From the NCBI GenBank assembly GCA_032586195.1, contig JAWHQP010000003.1, positions 124,001 to 188,000 of the forward strand: 64,000 nucleotides of DNA, read 5' to 3'. The position numbers and the translations under genes were made by a program. The notes under the pieces are model-generated. The model had not been told where the DNA came from. It saw nothing but the letters and a program-made list of their open reading frames with translations, and searched no databases. Positions 1 to 9,556 of this stretch are shown here, in pieces. The stretch comes from JAWHQP01 sp032586195 (GTDB lineage Bacteria; Pseudomonadota; Gammaproteobacteria; Enterobacterales; Pasteurellaceae). The stretch's first letter is position 1; each line of letters opens with the position of its first letter.

Positions 1-45
1 ATGGAAGATGTGATCGAAATTTTAAAAGGTAATTTTGTATGTTAG
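1..45 (+). CDS. murF: MurF C-terminal end (partial)
   Basis: The window opens inside a reading frame whose last 14 codons (MEDVIEILKGNFVC, then TAG) resemble the end of MurF, the ligase that adds D-Ala-D-Ala to UDP-MurNAc-tripeptide. The call rests mainly on synteny: murF precedes mraY in the dcw cluster. The stop codon overlaps the mraY start by 7 bases, as expected for translationally coupled genes. The rest of the gene lies outside the window. Confidence 0.75.
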   Translation: MEDVIEILKGNFVC

Positions 46-1121
46 TTTGGCTGTCCGAATATTTAGAACAGTATTATAGCGGTTTCCATGTCGTTTCTTA
101 TATCACCTTTCGTGCCGTATTGGCACTTTTAACCGCGTTATTGATTTCCCTTTGTATTGGTCCGAAGGTAATTCGTCGCTTGCAGGTGCTGAAATTCGGG
201 CAGGAAGTACGCAATGACGGGCCTGAAAGTCACTTCAGTAAACGCGGTACGCCGACTATGGGCGGCGTGATGATCCTATTCAGCATTACAGTCAGTACCT
301 TATTGTGGGGTAACCTGGCGAATCCTTATATTTGGTTCAGTTTATTTGTCTTGCTTGGTTACGGCGCGGTGGGTTTTGTGGATGATTACCGCAAGATCAC
401 TCGTAAAAGTACCGACGGCTTGATTGCGCGCTGGAAATATTTTTGGTTGTCCGTAATCGCCCTGATTGCCGTGTTCGGCATGTATGCGATAGGTAAAGAT
501 ACCGACGCTACCCGCTTAGTCGTTCCCTTCTTTAAGGATATTATGCCGCAGCTCGGCCTGTTCTATATTGTGTTGGCTTATTTTGTCATTGTGGGCACCA
601 GTAACGCCGTAAATCTGACTGACGGTTTGGATGGCCTGGCGATTATGCCGACGGTATTCGTCTCAGGAGCACTGGCGATTATTGCCTGGGCGACGGGTAA
701 CGTGGAAATTTCCAAATATCTTTATATTCCTTATGTGAAATTTTCCTCCGAATTGGTAATTTTCTGTACTGCCATCGTGGGAGCCGGCTTAGGTTTCCTT
801 TGGTTCAATACCTATCCGGCCCAAGTCTTTATGGGCGATGTGGGTTCGCTAGCCTTGGGCGGTGCATTAGGCGTGGTTGCCGTGTTGGTGCGTCAGGAAT
901 TTTTACTGGTTATCATGGGTGGTGTGTTTGTGATGGAAACCGTATCGGTTATTTTGCAGGTCGGTTCCTATAAATTACGCAAGAAACGCATTTTCCGTAT
1001 GGCACCGATTCACCACCATTACGAATTAAAAGGCTGGCCCGAGCCTCGCGTAATCATCCGTTTTTGGATTATTTCCTTGATGTTGGTGCTGCTGGCCCTG
1101 GTCACGTTGAAATTACGTTAA
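39..1121 (+). CDS. mraY: MraY, phospho-MurNAc-pentapeptide translocase
   Basis: Inner-membrane enzyme that transfers phospho-MurNAc-pentapeptide from UDP to undecaprenyl phosphate, making lipid I. The 360-residue length equals that of E. coli MraY. About ten hydrophobic segments are visible. Family motifs are present: DDYRK near residue 110, NLTDGLDGLA near 192 with the catalytic aspartates, and HHHYELKG near 325. The ATG lies inside the last codons of murF. murD follows after 15 bases, so this is an interior gene of the dcw operon. Confidence 0.97.
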   Translation: MLVWLSEYLEQYYSGFHVVSYITFRAVLALLTALLISLCIGPKVIRRLQVLKFGQEVRNDGPESHFSKRGTPTMGGVMILFSITVSTLLWGNLANPYIWFSLFVLLGYGAVGFVDDYRKITRKSTDGLIARWKYFWLSVIALIAVFGMYAIGKDTDATRLVVPFFKDIMPQLGLFYIVLAYFVIVGTSNAVNLTDGLDGLAIMPTVFVSGALAIIAWATGNVEISKYLYIPYVKFSSELVIFCTAIVGAGLGFLWFNTYPAQVFMGDVGSLALGGALGVVAVLVRQEFLLVIMGGVFVMETVSVILQVGSYKLRKKRIFRMAPIHHHYELKGWPEPRVIIRFWIISLMLVLLALVTLKLR

Positions 1122-1136
1122 AAAGGCAGAAATAAA

Positions 1137-2459
1137 ATGGCTGATTATCAGAATAAAAAAATTACCGTGATTGGGCTTGGCAAAACAGGTTTGTCCGTAG
1201 TGGATTTTTTACGTACGAAACAAGCGGATATTCGAGTGATTGATACGCGCGCTCAACCCGCGGGCGTGGAGCAACTGGCGGCGGATATTCCGCTGCACAC
1301 CGGCAGTCTTAATCAGCGATGGCTGCTGGACAGCGATATGATCGTGATCAGCCCCGGGCTTTCGGTAAAAACTCCAGAAATCAGCACCGCACTTTCTGCC
1401 GGCGTGGAGGTTGTAGGCGATATTGAACTGTTCTGCCGCGAAGCAAACGAACACAACAAACCGGTGGTGGGCATTACGGGCTCAAACGGCAAAAGTACGG
1501 TAACTACGCTCGTTGCCGAAATGGCGAAAGCCGATGGTAAACGGGTCGGCATGGGCGGCAATATCGGTATTCCTGCACTGTCTTTATTGAAGGAAGACCA
1601 TGATCTCTATGTGCTGGAATTATCCAGCTTCCAGTTAGAAACTACCTATAGTCTGCAAGCGGCGGCAGCCAGCGTGCTGAATGTAACCGAGGATCATATG
1701 AATCGTTACGTGGATTTGCAAGATTACCGCCAAGCGAAATTGCGTATTTATCAGCATAGCCGGGTGGGTGTCGTGAACGCGGAAGATCCGTTAACAAGAG
1801 AAGACGGCAAGCAAAGTGCGGTTAAACAGGTGAGTTTCGGCGAACATCAGGCGGCGGATTACCGGCTGAAAAGTGAAAACGGAAAACAATATTTAACGGC
1901 TTATGGGGAAGTGGTGTTGCCTTGTGATGAAATAAAACTTTCTGGTCGCCATAATTATATGAACGCTCTTGCCGCTATTGCTTTGGCTCAGGCGGTGGGT
2001 ATCGGTTTGACCGGCATCCGAGCCGCGCTTCGCGGCTTTGGCGGGCTTGATCATCGTTTTCAATTGGTTCATTTTGCGGATGGGGTTCGCTGGATTAATG
2101 ATTCCAAAGCCACCAACGTGGGCAGTACCGTGGCCGCATTGACAGGCCTGCAGGTGGCCGGCAAACTGCATTTACTCCTGGGCGGTGACGGCAAAGGGGC
2201 GGATTTTTCCGAATTGGAAAAGCTGATTAATAAACCTGAAATTTTCTGTTATTGTTTTGGTCGGGATGGCGCGGCGTTAGCCGGACTTTCTTCGCAAAGC
2301 GAATTGTTTGACAATATGGAACAGGCCATTAATGCGATTCGTCCCCGTTTGCAAGCGGGTGATATGGTATTGCTTTCTCCGGCCTGTGCCAGTCTTGATC
2401 AGTTTGCTTCGTTTGAAAAACGGGGTGAAGAGTTTACCCGTTTGGCACAATTAGCCTAG
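1137..2459 (+). CDS. murD: MurD, UDP-MurNAc-L-Ala:D-Glu ligase
   Basis: Cytoplasmic Mur ligase that adds D-glutamate to UDP-MurNAc-L-alanine. The 440-residue protein has an N-terminal nucleotide-binding fold (VIGLGKTGLS, residues 11-20). The ATP-binding loop GITGSNGKST is at residues 112-121, and the C-terminal domain carries NDSKATN. Length matches the family. It lies 15 bases after mraY and 18 before ftsW. Two USS cores lie inside the gene (1386-1394 and 1814-1822); the first encodes STALS. Confidence 0.97.
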   Translation: MADYQNKKITVIGLGKTGLSVVDFLRTKQADIRVIDTRAQPAGVEQLAADIPLHTGSLNQRWLLDSDMIVISPGLSVKTPEISTALSAGVEVVGDIELFCREANEHNKPVVGITGSNGKSTVTTLVAEMAKADGKRVGMGGNIGIPALSLLKEDHDLYVLELSSFQLETTYSLQAAAASVLNVTEDHMNRYVDLQDYRQAKLRIYQHSRVGVVNAEDPLTREDGKQSAVKQVSFGEHQAADYRLKSENGKQYLTAYGEVVLPCDEIKLSGRHNYMNALAAIALAQAVGIGLTGIRAALRGFGGLDHRFQLVHFADGVRWINDSKATNVGSTVAALTGLQVAGKLHLLLGGDGKGADFSELEKLINKPEIFCYCFGRDGAALAGLSSQSELFDNMEQAINAIRPRLQAGDMVLLSPACASLDQFASFEKRGEEFTRLAQLA

Positions 2460-2477
2460 TTTGAATAAGGGGCTTGA

Positions 2478-3668
2478 ATGCAGTTGATAGAAAATCTCAA
2501 GCAGAGCTATAAGCGTTGGACAACCATTACGCCGGGCAATTTACTCTATGATCGTGCCTTGGTATGGTTATTTATTATTTTATTGTTTGTCGGGTTTATT
2601 ATGGTGACCTCGGCTTCTATTCCCGTGGGTACGCGCTTAAATGATGATCCGTTCTACTTTGCTAAACGCGATGCCATGTATATTTTCCTTTCTTTCGTGG
2701 CATTTTATTATTTTTTAAAAGTACCGATGAGTAAGTGGGAAAGCTGGCATATTAAGATTTTCTTTGTTGCCTTGCTGTTGTTGGTGCTGGTTGCCATTCC
2801 CGGTATCGGCAAATCGGTAAATGGTGCCCGCCGCTGGATTCCTATGGTGGTATTTAATTTTCAGCCCGCCGAGTTTGCTAAACTGGCGTTAATCTGTTTC
2901 CTCGCCGGTTATTTTACCCGCCGCTATGATGAGGTACGTAGTCGCAAGCTCAGTGCGGCCAAGCCGTTTACGGTGGTGGCGTTGCTGGGAATGCTTTTAC
3001 TGTTACAACCTGACTTGGGTAGCACGGTGGTGCTCTTCATCATCACCTTCGGCTTATTGTTTATTGTCGGTGCGCATATTTTTCAATTTTTAGGGCTGAT
3101 TGGTATCGGGGCGTTTCTTTTTGTGTTTCTGGTGCTTTCTTCCGCCTATCGGTTAAAGCGGTTGACCGGTTTTATGGATCCTTTTAAGGACCCTTACGGT
3201 ACGGGCTTTCAATTATCAAATTCCCTGATGGCGTTTGGTCGCGGCGAGTTTTGGGGAGAAGGATTGGGAAATTCAATTCAAAAACTCGAATACTTGCCTG
3301 AAGCCCATACGGACTTTGTCATGGCTGTGGTGGGCGAGGAGTTCGGTTTCGCCGGGATTACTGTGATCATTATTCTATTGGCTTTCCTCGTATTTCGAGC
3401 GATGAAAATCGCTCGGGAATCCTTACAGTTGGAACAACGGTTTAAGGGATTTTTTGCTTTTGGTATCAGTTTCTGGGTCTTTTTCCAGGGCTTTGTTAAT
3501 CTCGGTATGGCTCTCGGCTTGTTACCCACCAAAGGGTTGACCTTTCCGCTGATTAGCTATGGCGGTTCGAGCTTGGTCGTTATGGCGGTGAGTGTGGCTA
3601 TTTTAGTTCGTATTGATCATGAAAATCGCTTAATGCGTGGTGGTCATGCACGGTTAAGAGATGATTAG
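2478..3668 (+). CDS. ftsW: FtsW, septal peptidoglycan glycosyltransferase (SEDS family)
   Basis: Polytopic SEDS-family membrane protein that polymerises lipid II at the division septum with FtsI. Of its 396 residues, roughly ten segments are hydrophobic. Family signatures include NGARRWI near residue 115, QPDLGS near 177, and the C-terminal GLTFPLISYGGSS block near 350. Length and position between murD and murG match other gammaproteobacteria. The downstream murG start lies only 8 bases beyond its stop. Confidence 0.96.
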   Translation: MQLIENLKQSYKRWTTITPGNLLYDRALVWLFIILLFVGFIMVTSASIPVGTRLNDDPFYFAKRDAMYIFLSFVAFYYFLKVPMSKWESWHIKIFFVALLLLVLVAIPGIGKSVNGARRWIPMVVFNFQPAEFAKLALICFLAGYFTRRYDEVRSRKLSAAKPFTVVALLGMLLLLQPDLGSTVVLFIITFGLLFIVGAHIFQFLGLIGIGAFLFVFLVLSSAYRLKRLTGFMDPFKDPYGTGFQLSNSLMAFGRGEFWGEGLGNSIQKLEYLPEAHTDFVMAVVGEEFGFAGITVIIILLAFLVFRAMKIARESLQLEQRFKGFFAFGISFWVFFQGFVNLGMALGLLPTKGLTFPLISYGGSSLVVMAVSVAILVRIDHENRLMRGGHARLRDD

Positions 3669-3676
3669 GATTAAAT

Positions 3677-4747
3677 GTGAAGAATAAGAAAAAATTATTA
3701 GTGATGGCCGGCGGTACGGGCGGTCATGTCTTTCCTGCGATTGCGGTGGCACAATATTTACAGCGGCAAGGCTGGGAAATTTGTTGGTTGGGGACCAAAG
3801 ATCGTATGGAAGCACAACTGGTGCCGAAATACGGTATTCCCATCGAATTTATCCAGATTTCCGGCTTACGCGGCAAAGGGCTGAAAGCATTATTGGCCGC
3901 TCCCTTTGCTATTTGCCGTGCTATAATACAGGCCCGCCGGATTATTAAGTGTCAAAAACCTCATGCCGTGTTGGGTATGGGCGGTTATGTGTCCGGGCCG
4001 GGTGGTATTGCGGCTAAATTATGCGGTGTTCCGATAATTTTACACGAGCAGAATGCGGTGGCCGGTTTAACCAATGTATGGCTGGCCAAAATTGCCCGCC
4101 GCGTATTGCAGGCTTTCCCAACGGCGTTTCCTCAGGTGGAAGTGGTGGGTAATCCGGTGCGGGCGGACTTGTTTAAAATGCCAAGCCCCGAGGCTCGCTT
4201 TTCAGCGCGTACGGCAGAGCGTAAATTGCGTTTATTGGTGGTGGGTGGCAGTCAGGGAGCCAGAGTGCTGAATCAGACCGTTCCGCAGGTAGTGGTACGA
4301 TTAGCGGATAAGCTGACGGTACGTCATCAGGTGGGCGCAGAAAATGTGAAAAACGTCACCGCACTTTATGGCGATACGTTCAATCATACCGAAATCCGCA
4401 TCACCGAATTTATTGACGATATGGCGGAGGCTTATGCCTGGGCGGATTTGGTTATCTGCCGTTCGGGGGCGTTAACTGTGTGTGAGTTGGCGGCAGTAGG
4501 CACGCCTGCTATTTTTGTGCCGTTTCAGCACAAAGACAAACAGCAATTCCTGAACGCCAAATATTTGGCAGATGTGGGCGCGGCGAAAATTGTGGAACAG
4601 TCGGATCTCAATGCTGATGTGTTGGTGCGGATTATTCAGGATTTGGATCGAACGGAATTATTGGCAATGGCAATCAAGGCAAAACAGATGTCAACGCCGT
4701 TAGCCGCCCAGCGTGTGGCCGAAGTGATTATTGAAAACGCTAACTAA
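3677..4747 (+). CDS. murG: MurG, lipid II synthase (GlcNAc transferase)
   Basis: Peripheral membrane glycosyltransferase (GT28) that adds GlcNAc to lipid I to give lipid II. The N-terminal glycine loop GGTGGH is at residues 12-17 (VMAGGTGGHVFPA). GGYVSGP (near 99) and HEQNAVAGLTN (near 124) are also family signatures. The start is GTG: the ATG two bases upstream runs straight into TGA, so GTG is the only sensible start in this frame. It is 356 residues long, close to E. coli MurG. A USS core at 4358-4366 encodes part of NVTALYG. Confidence 0.96.
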   Translation: MKNKKKLLVMAGGTGGHVFPAIAVAQYLQRQGWEICWLGTKDRMEAQLVPKYGIPIEFIQISGLRGKGLKALLAAPFAICRAIIQARRIIKCQKPHAVLGMGGYVSGPGGIAAKLCGVPIILHEQNAVAGLTNVWLAKIARRVLQAFPTAFPQVEVVGNPVRADLFKMPSPEARFSARTAERKLRLLVVGGSQGARVLNQTVPQVVVRLADKLTVRHQVGAENVKNVTALYGDTFNHTEIRITEFIDDMAEAYAWADLVICRSGALTVCELAAVGTPAIFVPFQHKDKQQFLNAKYLADVGAAKIVEQSDLNADVLVRIIQDLDRTELLAMAIKAKQMSTPLAAQRVAEVIIENAN

Positions 4748-4785
4748 GAGAATGTTAACTAATAACAACAAATAACGAGAAAAAA

Positions 4786-6228
4786 ATGAGAGAGAAGGAA
4801 GAGTTTCAACAGCGGATTCGCAATATGATCCCCAGCATGCGTCGGGTGAAAATCATTCATTTTGTTGGTATCGGCGGTGCAGGTATGGGCGGTATTGCGG
4901 GCGTATTGTTAAATGAGGGTTATCATGTCACTGGTTCTGATATTGCGGCCAATGGCGTAACGGATCGTCTGCAGGCGTTAGGGGCGGAAATCCATTTTTC
5001 TCATCAGGCGAGCAACGTGGAAGCCGCCGATGTGGTGGTGGTATCCAGTGCGATTAAACCCGATAATATCGAAGTGGCGACCGCTCATGAAAAACGCATT
5101 CCGGTGATTCAACGGGCTCAAATGCTGGCGGAAATTATGCGTTTCCGCCATGGTATCGCGGTGGCGGGGACTCATGGTAAAACGACGACTACCGCAATGA
5201 TTTCTATGATTTATACGCAAGCCGGTCTGGATCCGACTTTTGTTAACGGCGGTCTGGTGAAATCTGCCGGTACCAATTCTCATTTAGGCTGCAGTCGGTA
5301 TTTAATTGCCGAGGCCGATGAAAGCGATGCCTCTTTTTTGCATTTGCAGCCGATGGTTTCTGTGGTTACTAACATTGAACCTGATCACATGGATACCTAT
5401 CACGGCGATTTCGATGAAATGAAACGTACCTATGTGAATTTTTTACATAATTTACCGTTTTACGGCTTGGCTGTGATGTGTGCGGATGATCCCGTGCTGA
5501 CTGAGTTAATCCCGCAAGTGGGTCGTCAGGTGATTACCTACGGCTTCAGTGAAAACGCGGATTATCGCATTGAAAACTATGAACAAACAGGCTTCCGCGG
5601 GCATTACACCGTGGTGACGCCCGGCGGCGAACGAATTCCGGTATTACTGAACGTGCCCGGTCAGCACAATGCTTTAAATGCAACGGCTGCATTGGCGGTC
5701 GCAAAGGAAGAGGGTATTGCTGACGAAGCGATTTTAGCCGCCTTGGCGGATTTTCAAGGGGCGGGCCGCCGATTTGATCAGCTCGGTGAATTTATTCGTC
5801 CGAACGGCAAAGTAATGCTGGTGGATGACTATGGCCATCACCCGACTGAGGTGAACGTTACTATTCAAGCGGCTCGTCAAGGCTGGGAAAACAGACGCAT
5901 TGTGATGATGTTCCAACCTCACCGTTATACGCGTACCCGTGATTTATTCGACGATTTCGTACAAGTGCTGTCTCAGGTTGATGTGCTGATTATGCTGGAG
6001 GTATATGCCGCAGGTGAGGCACCGATTGCAGGGGCGGACAGTCGTTCGCTGTGCCGTTCAATCCGCAATCTGGGCAAAGTGGATCCGATTTTGGTTACCG
6101 ATCACGTTCAATTGCCTGAAATTATGGATCAGGTACTGCAGGACGGCGATTTGATTTTAGCCCAGGGAGCGGGTAATGTAAGCAAATTATCACGCAACCT
6201 GGTGGAACTGTGGACACAAGGTAAATAA
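4786..6228 (+). CDS. murC: MurC, UDP-MurNAc:L-alanine ligase
   Basis: Cytoplasmic ligase that attaches L-alanine to UDP-MurNAc, the first amino acid of the peptide stem. The 480-residue protein has the dinucleotide-like HFVGIGGAGMGGIA block (residues 25-38) and the ATP loop AGTHGKTTTT at 127-136. EADESDASFL and DDYGHHPTE follow, all typical of MurC. murG ends 38 bases upstream. The gene is followed by a 214-base gap with repeats before ddlB, the longest gap between dcw genes in this window. Confidence 0.97.
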   Translation: MREKEEFQQRIRNMIPSMRRVKIIHFVGIGGAGMGGIAGVLLNEGYHVTGSDIAANGVTDRLQALGAEIHFSHQASNVEAADVVVVSSAIKPDNIEVATAHEKRIPVIQRAQMLAEIMRFRHGIAVAGTHGKTTTTAMISMIYTQAGLDPTFVNGGLVKSAGTNSHLGCSRYLIAEADESDASFLHLQPMVSVVTNIEPDHMDTYHGDFDEMKRTYVNFLHNLPFYGLAVMCADDPVLTELIPQVGRQVITYGFSENADYRIENYEQTGFRGHYTVVTPGGERIPVLLNVPGQHNALNATAALAVAKEEGIADEAILAALADFQGAGRRFDQLGEFIRPNGKVMLVDDYGHHPTEVNVTIQAARQGWENRRIVMMFQPHRYTRTRDLFDDFVQVLSQVDVLIMLEVYAAGEAPIAGADSRSLCRSIRNLGKVDPILVTDHVQLPEIMDQVLQDGDLILAQGAGNVSKLSRNLVELWTQGK

Positions 6229-6235
6229 CGTATTC

Positions 6236-6244
6236 AAGTGCGGT
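6236..6244 (+). repeat. DNA uptake signal sequence (USS core)
   Basis: AAGTGCGGT nonamer just after the murC stop, followed by the AT-rich extension ending GAGTTTTT. This is the Hin-type uptake motif of competent Pasteurellaceae. Confidence 0.9.
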
Positions 6245-6248
6245 GCTG

Positions 6249-6348
6249 AAAATTTGAGTTTTTGAACGTTGGCTTTGCCAACGGTGCCAAAGGCATAGCA
6301 ACATACATACGAAGTTGCGTATAAAATTTGGTTTTTTGAACGTTGGCT
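6249..6348 (+). repeat. 26-bp direct repeat pair in the murC-ddlB gap
   Basis: Two copies of a 26-base unit, at 6249-6274 and 6323-6348, are identical except at two adjacent positions. Both contain TTTTTGAACGTTGGCT. The first copy is extended by a short hairpin (CGTTGGC, loop TTT, GCCAACG; 6267-6283). The spacing between copies is 74 bases. No coding function is apparent. Confidence 0.8.
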
Positions 6349-6393
6349 ATGAGTGATATCCATAATGAAACGTAAAAAAATCAATAAGTTAAC

Positions 6394-6402
6394 ACCGCAC
6401 TT
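6394..6402 (-). repeat. DNA uptake signal sequence (USS core, reverse)
   Basis: ACCGCACTT, the complement of the USS core, 40 bases upstream of ddlB. It faces the copy at 6236 in inverted orientation, but the two are about 150 bases apart, too far for a simple terminator hairpin. Confidence 0.88.
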
Positions 6403-6442
6403 TGTGCATTGATTTTAAGTAAAACGAGATTTTGAATTTTAT

Positions 6443-7366
6443 ATGAAACCATTAAAACAACAAAAAATTGCGGTACTGCTTGGCGGGACTTCTGCAGAAC
6501 GTGAAGTTTCTTTAACCTCCGGCGCCGCGGTGTTAGAAGCGTTACGCAGCCAAGGTTATGATGCTCATCCCTTCGATCCAAAAGAAACTTCCGTATTTGA
6601 GTTAATTGAACAGGGCTTTGAGCGTGCATTTAATATTCTGCATGGACCCGGCGGTGAGGATGGCGTAATTCAGGGCGTATTGGAACAAATCGGGCTGCCT
6701 TATACGGGCTGCGGCGTGATGACTTCTGCGTTAACTATGGATAAAATGCGTACTAAGATGTTGTGGAAAGGTTTCGGCTTGCCGATTGCGGATATGGAAA
6801 TTGTGACCCATGATAGCCTGTCTGAACTCAATCCTATCGCCGTTGTCGAACGTTTAGGCTTGCCGCTTATGGTGAAACCTTCGCGAGAAGGTTCAAGTGT
6901 AGGAATGACCAAAGTGAATAAAGCGGAAGAGTTGCAGGCGGCGGTTGAACTTGCGTTAACTCATGATGACACGGTTCTTATTGAGGAATGGCTATCTGGC
7001 ATCGAAATGACCGTGCCCGTGCTGGACAATGAAGTATTGCCGGCGGTTCAGATTATTCCGGAAGGTGAGTTTTACGATTATGATGCGAAATACCTTTCCG
7101 ACAATACACAGTATGTTTGTCCGGCACCATTGAGCGAAGAACGCTGGCAAGAATTGCGTAAACTGGTCAAACGCGCTTATGATGTTGCGGGCTGCCGCGG
7201 TTGGAGCCGCATTGATGTGATGACGGACGATAAGGGCGAATTCCGTTTAGTGGAAGTGAATACCACTCCCGGTATGACGAGCCATAGTTTATTCCCGAAA
7301 TCAGCGGCGACGGTAGGTTATTCCTTTGAACAATTAGTCGTGAAAATTCTGGAGCTGAGCGCTTAA
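6443..7366 (+). CDS. ddlB: DdlB, D-alanine-D-alanine ligase
   Basis: ATP-grasp ligase that makes the D-Ala-D-Ala dipeptide used by MurF. The 307-residue length is normal. Visible motifs: LLGGTSAEREVSLTSG (residues 12-27), HGPGGEDG near 70, KPSREGSSVGM near 147, and the metal-binding end VEVNTTPGMTSHS near 275. Its stop overlaps the ftsQ start by one base (TAATG), which suggests coupled translation with the division genes. Confidence 0.96.
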   Translation: MKPLKQQKIAVLLGGTSAEREVSLTSGAAVLEALRSQGYDAHPFDPKETSVFELIEQGFERAFNILHGPGGEDGVIQGVLEQIGLPYTGCGVMTSALTMDKMRTKMLWKGFGLPIADMEIVTHDSLSELNPIAVVERLGLPLMVKPSREGSSVGMTKVNKAEELQAAVELALTHDDTVLIEEWLSGIEMTVPVLDNEVLPAVQIIPEGEFYDYDAKYLSDNTQYVCPAPLSEERWQELRKLVKRAYDVAGCRGWSRIDVMTDDKGEFRLVEVNTTPGMTSHSLFPKSAATVGYSFEQLVVKILELSA

Positions 7367-8133
7367 TGGCTGTAATTAAACGCAATACCACACAAAAAAA
7401 ACGTGGGCCGAGCGATATAAACCTGCGGGTTTTTATGCAAATTAAGCCTATTGTTGTGCTATTATGCGTTGGATTGCTGTATTTTGCTTATTCAAATTGG
7501 CAAAACTGGTTGGACAGCTTGGACGATAAGCCTATCAGTTCCTTTGCATTATTAGGTTCGCCACAGTACACCACTAACGCGGATGTACGGGATATGATTC
7601 TGAAAATGGGAGAACTAAAAGGATTCTTCGGGCAAGATGTGGATGTTGTGCGAGAGCAGATTCAGTCAATGCCATGGATTAAAGGCGCCGTGGTGCGTAA
7701 AATCTGGCCGGATCGGCTAAGCATTCTGGTTGCCGAATATTCGCCGGTAGCTTATTGGAATAACGATGATTTTGTGGCGGCGGACGGTTCCGTATTCAAG
7801 CTGCCGAAAAAAAAATTAAAAAATACCGATTTGCCGCGTTTGTATGGTCCGGATTATCAAAGCAAAGTGGTATTAGGTGCATGGCAACAGATTTTTAATG
7901 ATCTTAAATCAAAAGGAATCACTCTGCGCGGGGTATCCATTGATGAACGCGGTTCCTGGGAAATTATTGTGGAAAATGATATTACCCTGAAACTAGGACG
8001 TGGCGAATGGAAATCAAAAATCGATCGATTTATGACTATTTATCCGCAAATTGAAGTACCGGAACATCAAAAAATCGCTTATATTGATTTAAGATATAAG
8101 GTAGGCGCCGCGGTGAGTTTTACCGACAATTAA
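7366..8133 (+). CDS. ftsQ: FtsQ, divisome scaffold protein
   Basis: Bitopic inner-membrane protein that links early and late divisome proteins through FtsB and FtsL. It has a basic cytoplasmic N-terminus, one membrane segment near residues 28-43 and a periplasmic POTRA domain (SMPWIKGAVVRKIWPDRLSILVAEY region, about 102-125). At 255 residues it is near the family norm. Sequence conservation in FtsQ is low, so position between ddlB and ftsA is part of the evidence. The ATG shares one base with the ddlB stop. Confidence 0.93.
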   Translation: MAVIKRNTTQKKRGPSDINLRVFMQIKPIVVLLCVGLLYFAYSNWQNWLDSLDDKPISSFALLGSPQYTTNADVRDMILKMGELKGFFGQDVDVVREQIQSMPWIKGAVVRKIWPDRLSILVAEYSPVAYWNNDDFVAADGSVFKLPKKKLKNTDLPRLYGPDYQSKVVLGAWQQIFNDLKSKGITLRGVSIDERGSWEIIVENDITLKLGRGEWKSKIDRFMTIYPQIEVPEHQKIAYIDLRYKVGAAVSFTDN

Positions 8134-8181
8134 TACATACGGTTAATATAGAAAATAATTAATACTTGTGAAGTTATAAAA

Positions 8182-9474
8182 ATGGCAAAAATTGTGGAAT
8201 CAAAAACTATTGTAGGATTAGAAGTCGGTACTTCTAAAGTGGTTGCCGTTGTCGGTGAAGTCTTACCTGATGGCGTAGTGAACGTATTGGGCGTCGGTAG
8301 TTGTCCGTCGAAAGGGATTGATAAAGGTAGTATTAATGATTTGAGTGCCGTGGTTAATTCCATTCAACGGGCTATTGAAGCGGCCGAATCGGTGGCTGAT
8401 TGCCAAATTATGTCGGTCACGCTGGCCATTACGGGCGAACATATTCAAAGTATTAACGAAAGCGGCTTTGTGCCTATTGCTAATGGTGAAGTTACTCAGG
8501 ATGAAATTGATTCCGCCATTCACACTGCAAGTTCGGTAAAAATGGCGGAGGGACTTTTCCTGCTGCATGTGATTCCGCAAGAATATGCCGTTGATAAGCA
8601 GCAAAATATTAAAAATCCGCTTGGTTTGCAAGGAGTTCGCTTAAAAGCTCAGGCACATTTAATTGCCTGCCATCAGGCTTGGGTGAATAATTTGCAAAAG
8701 GCGGTGGAGAGCTGTGGATTGAAAGTTGATCAAATTGCGTTTTCCGGCTTAGCCTCGACTTATTCTGTACTCACCGAAGATGAAAAAGATCTTGGCGTAT
8801 GTTTGATTGATTTTGGCGGCGGTTCTATGGATATTATGGTTTATACCAACGGGGCATTGCGTTTTAGTAAAGTGATTCCTTACGGCGGTAATACCATTAC
8901 GGATTATGTGGCGCAGAGTTTAACCACTTCGCGTAGTGAAGCCGAAAATATAAAAATTACCTATGGCAGTGCGGCGAAACCGAGTGAAGAAACGGCGGAA
9001 TTATACGCAAAGAAAAAAGTAGAAGTAGCCGGGCTGGGCGGCAGTTCACCAAGAACCTTTACCAAGGCTCAGATTGTGGAAGTCACTTCGCGTTGTTATG
9101 GTGATTTATTGCAGGTTGTGGAAAATGAGCTCATTCAATTACGTAATGAACTGGCCGCGAAAGGTATTAAACAGGATTTAATTGCCGGTATTGTGCTGAC
9201 CGGCGGCAGCTCGCAGATGGAAGATATTGCCAAATGCGCTACGGCTATTTTTAATTCTCACGTTCGGGTGGGATATCCGCTTAATATTACGGGTCTAACG
9301 GATTATGTAAATAAACCGCAGTTTGCTACCGTGCTCGGTTTGTTACAATATAGTCATCATAATAGTGAAGAACCTGCGACAATGTTTGGAGGCAATGGTT
9401 CGGAAGAAAGTTTTTTAGGTTCTATTTTTGGAAAAATGAAAAAAATTGCAAATAAAGTGAAGTCAGAGTTTTGA
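8182..9474 (+). CDS. ftsA: FtsA, actin-like membrane anchor of the Z ring
   Basis: Actin-family ATPase that tethers FtsZ to the membrane and recruits late division proteins. The 430 residues begin with the phosphate loop GLEVGTSKVVAVVGE. LIDFGGGSMDIMVY (phosphate 2 motif, near 212) and GIVLTGGSSQMEDI (adenosine motif, near 334) follow. The C-terminus (GSIFGKMKKIANKVKSEF) looks like the amphipathic membrane-targeting helix. ftsZ follows after 82 bases. Confidence 0.96.
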   Translation: MAKIVESKTIVGLEVGTSKVVAVVGEVLPDGVVNVLGVGSCPSKGIDKGSINDLSAVVNSIQRAIEAAESVADCQIMSVTLAITGEHIQSINESGFVPIANGEVTQDEIDSAIHTASSVKMAEGLFLLHVIPQEYAVDKQQNIKNPLGLQGVRLKAQAHLIACHQAWVNNLQKAVESCGLKVDQIAFSGLASTYSVLTEDEKDLGVCLIDFGGGSMDIMVYTNGALRFSKVIPYGGNTITDYVAQSLTTSRSEAENIKITYGSAAKPSEETAELYAKKKVEVAGLGGSSPRTFTKAQIVEVTSRCYGDLLQVVENELIQLRNELAAKGIKQDLIAGIVLTGGSSQMEDIAKCATAIFNSHVRVGYPLNITGLTDYVNKPQFATVLGLLQYSHHNSEEPATMFGGNGSEESFLGSIFGKMKKIANKVKSEF

Positions 9475-9556
9475 TAATTTGCATTTTTAATCTAAAATAG
9501 AAAGAATTTAGAATTAATTTAGATGTTAAGGCGTCTGATATTGACGGAGAATACAA

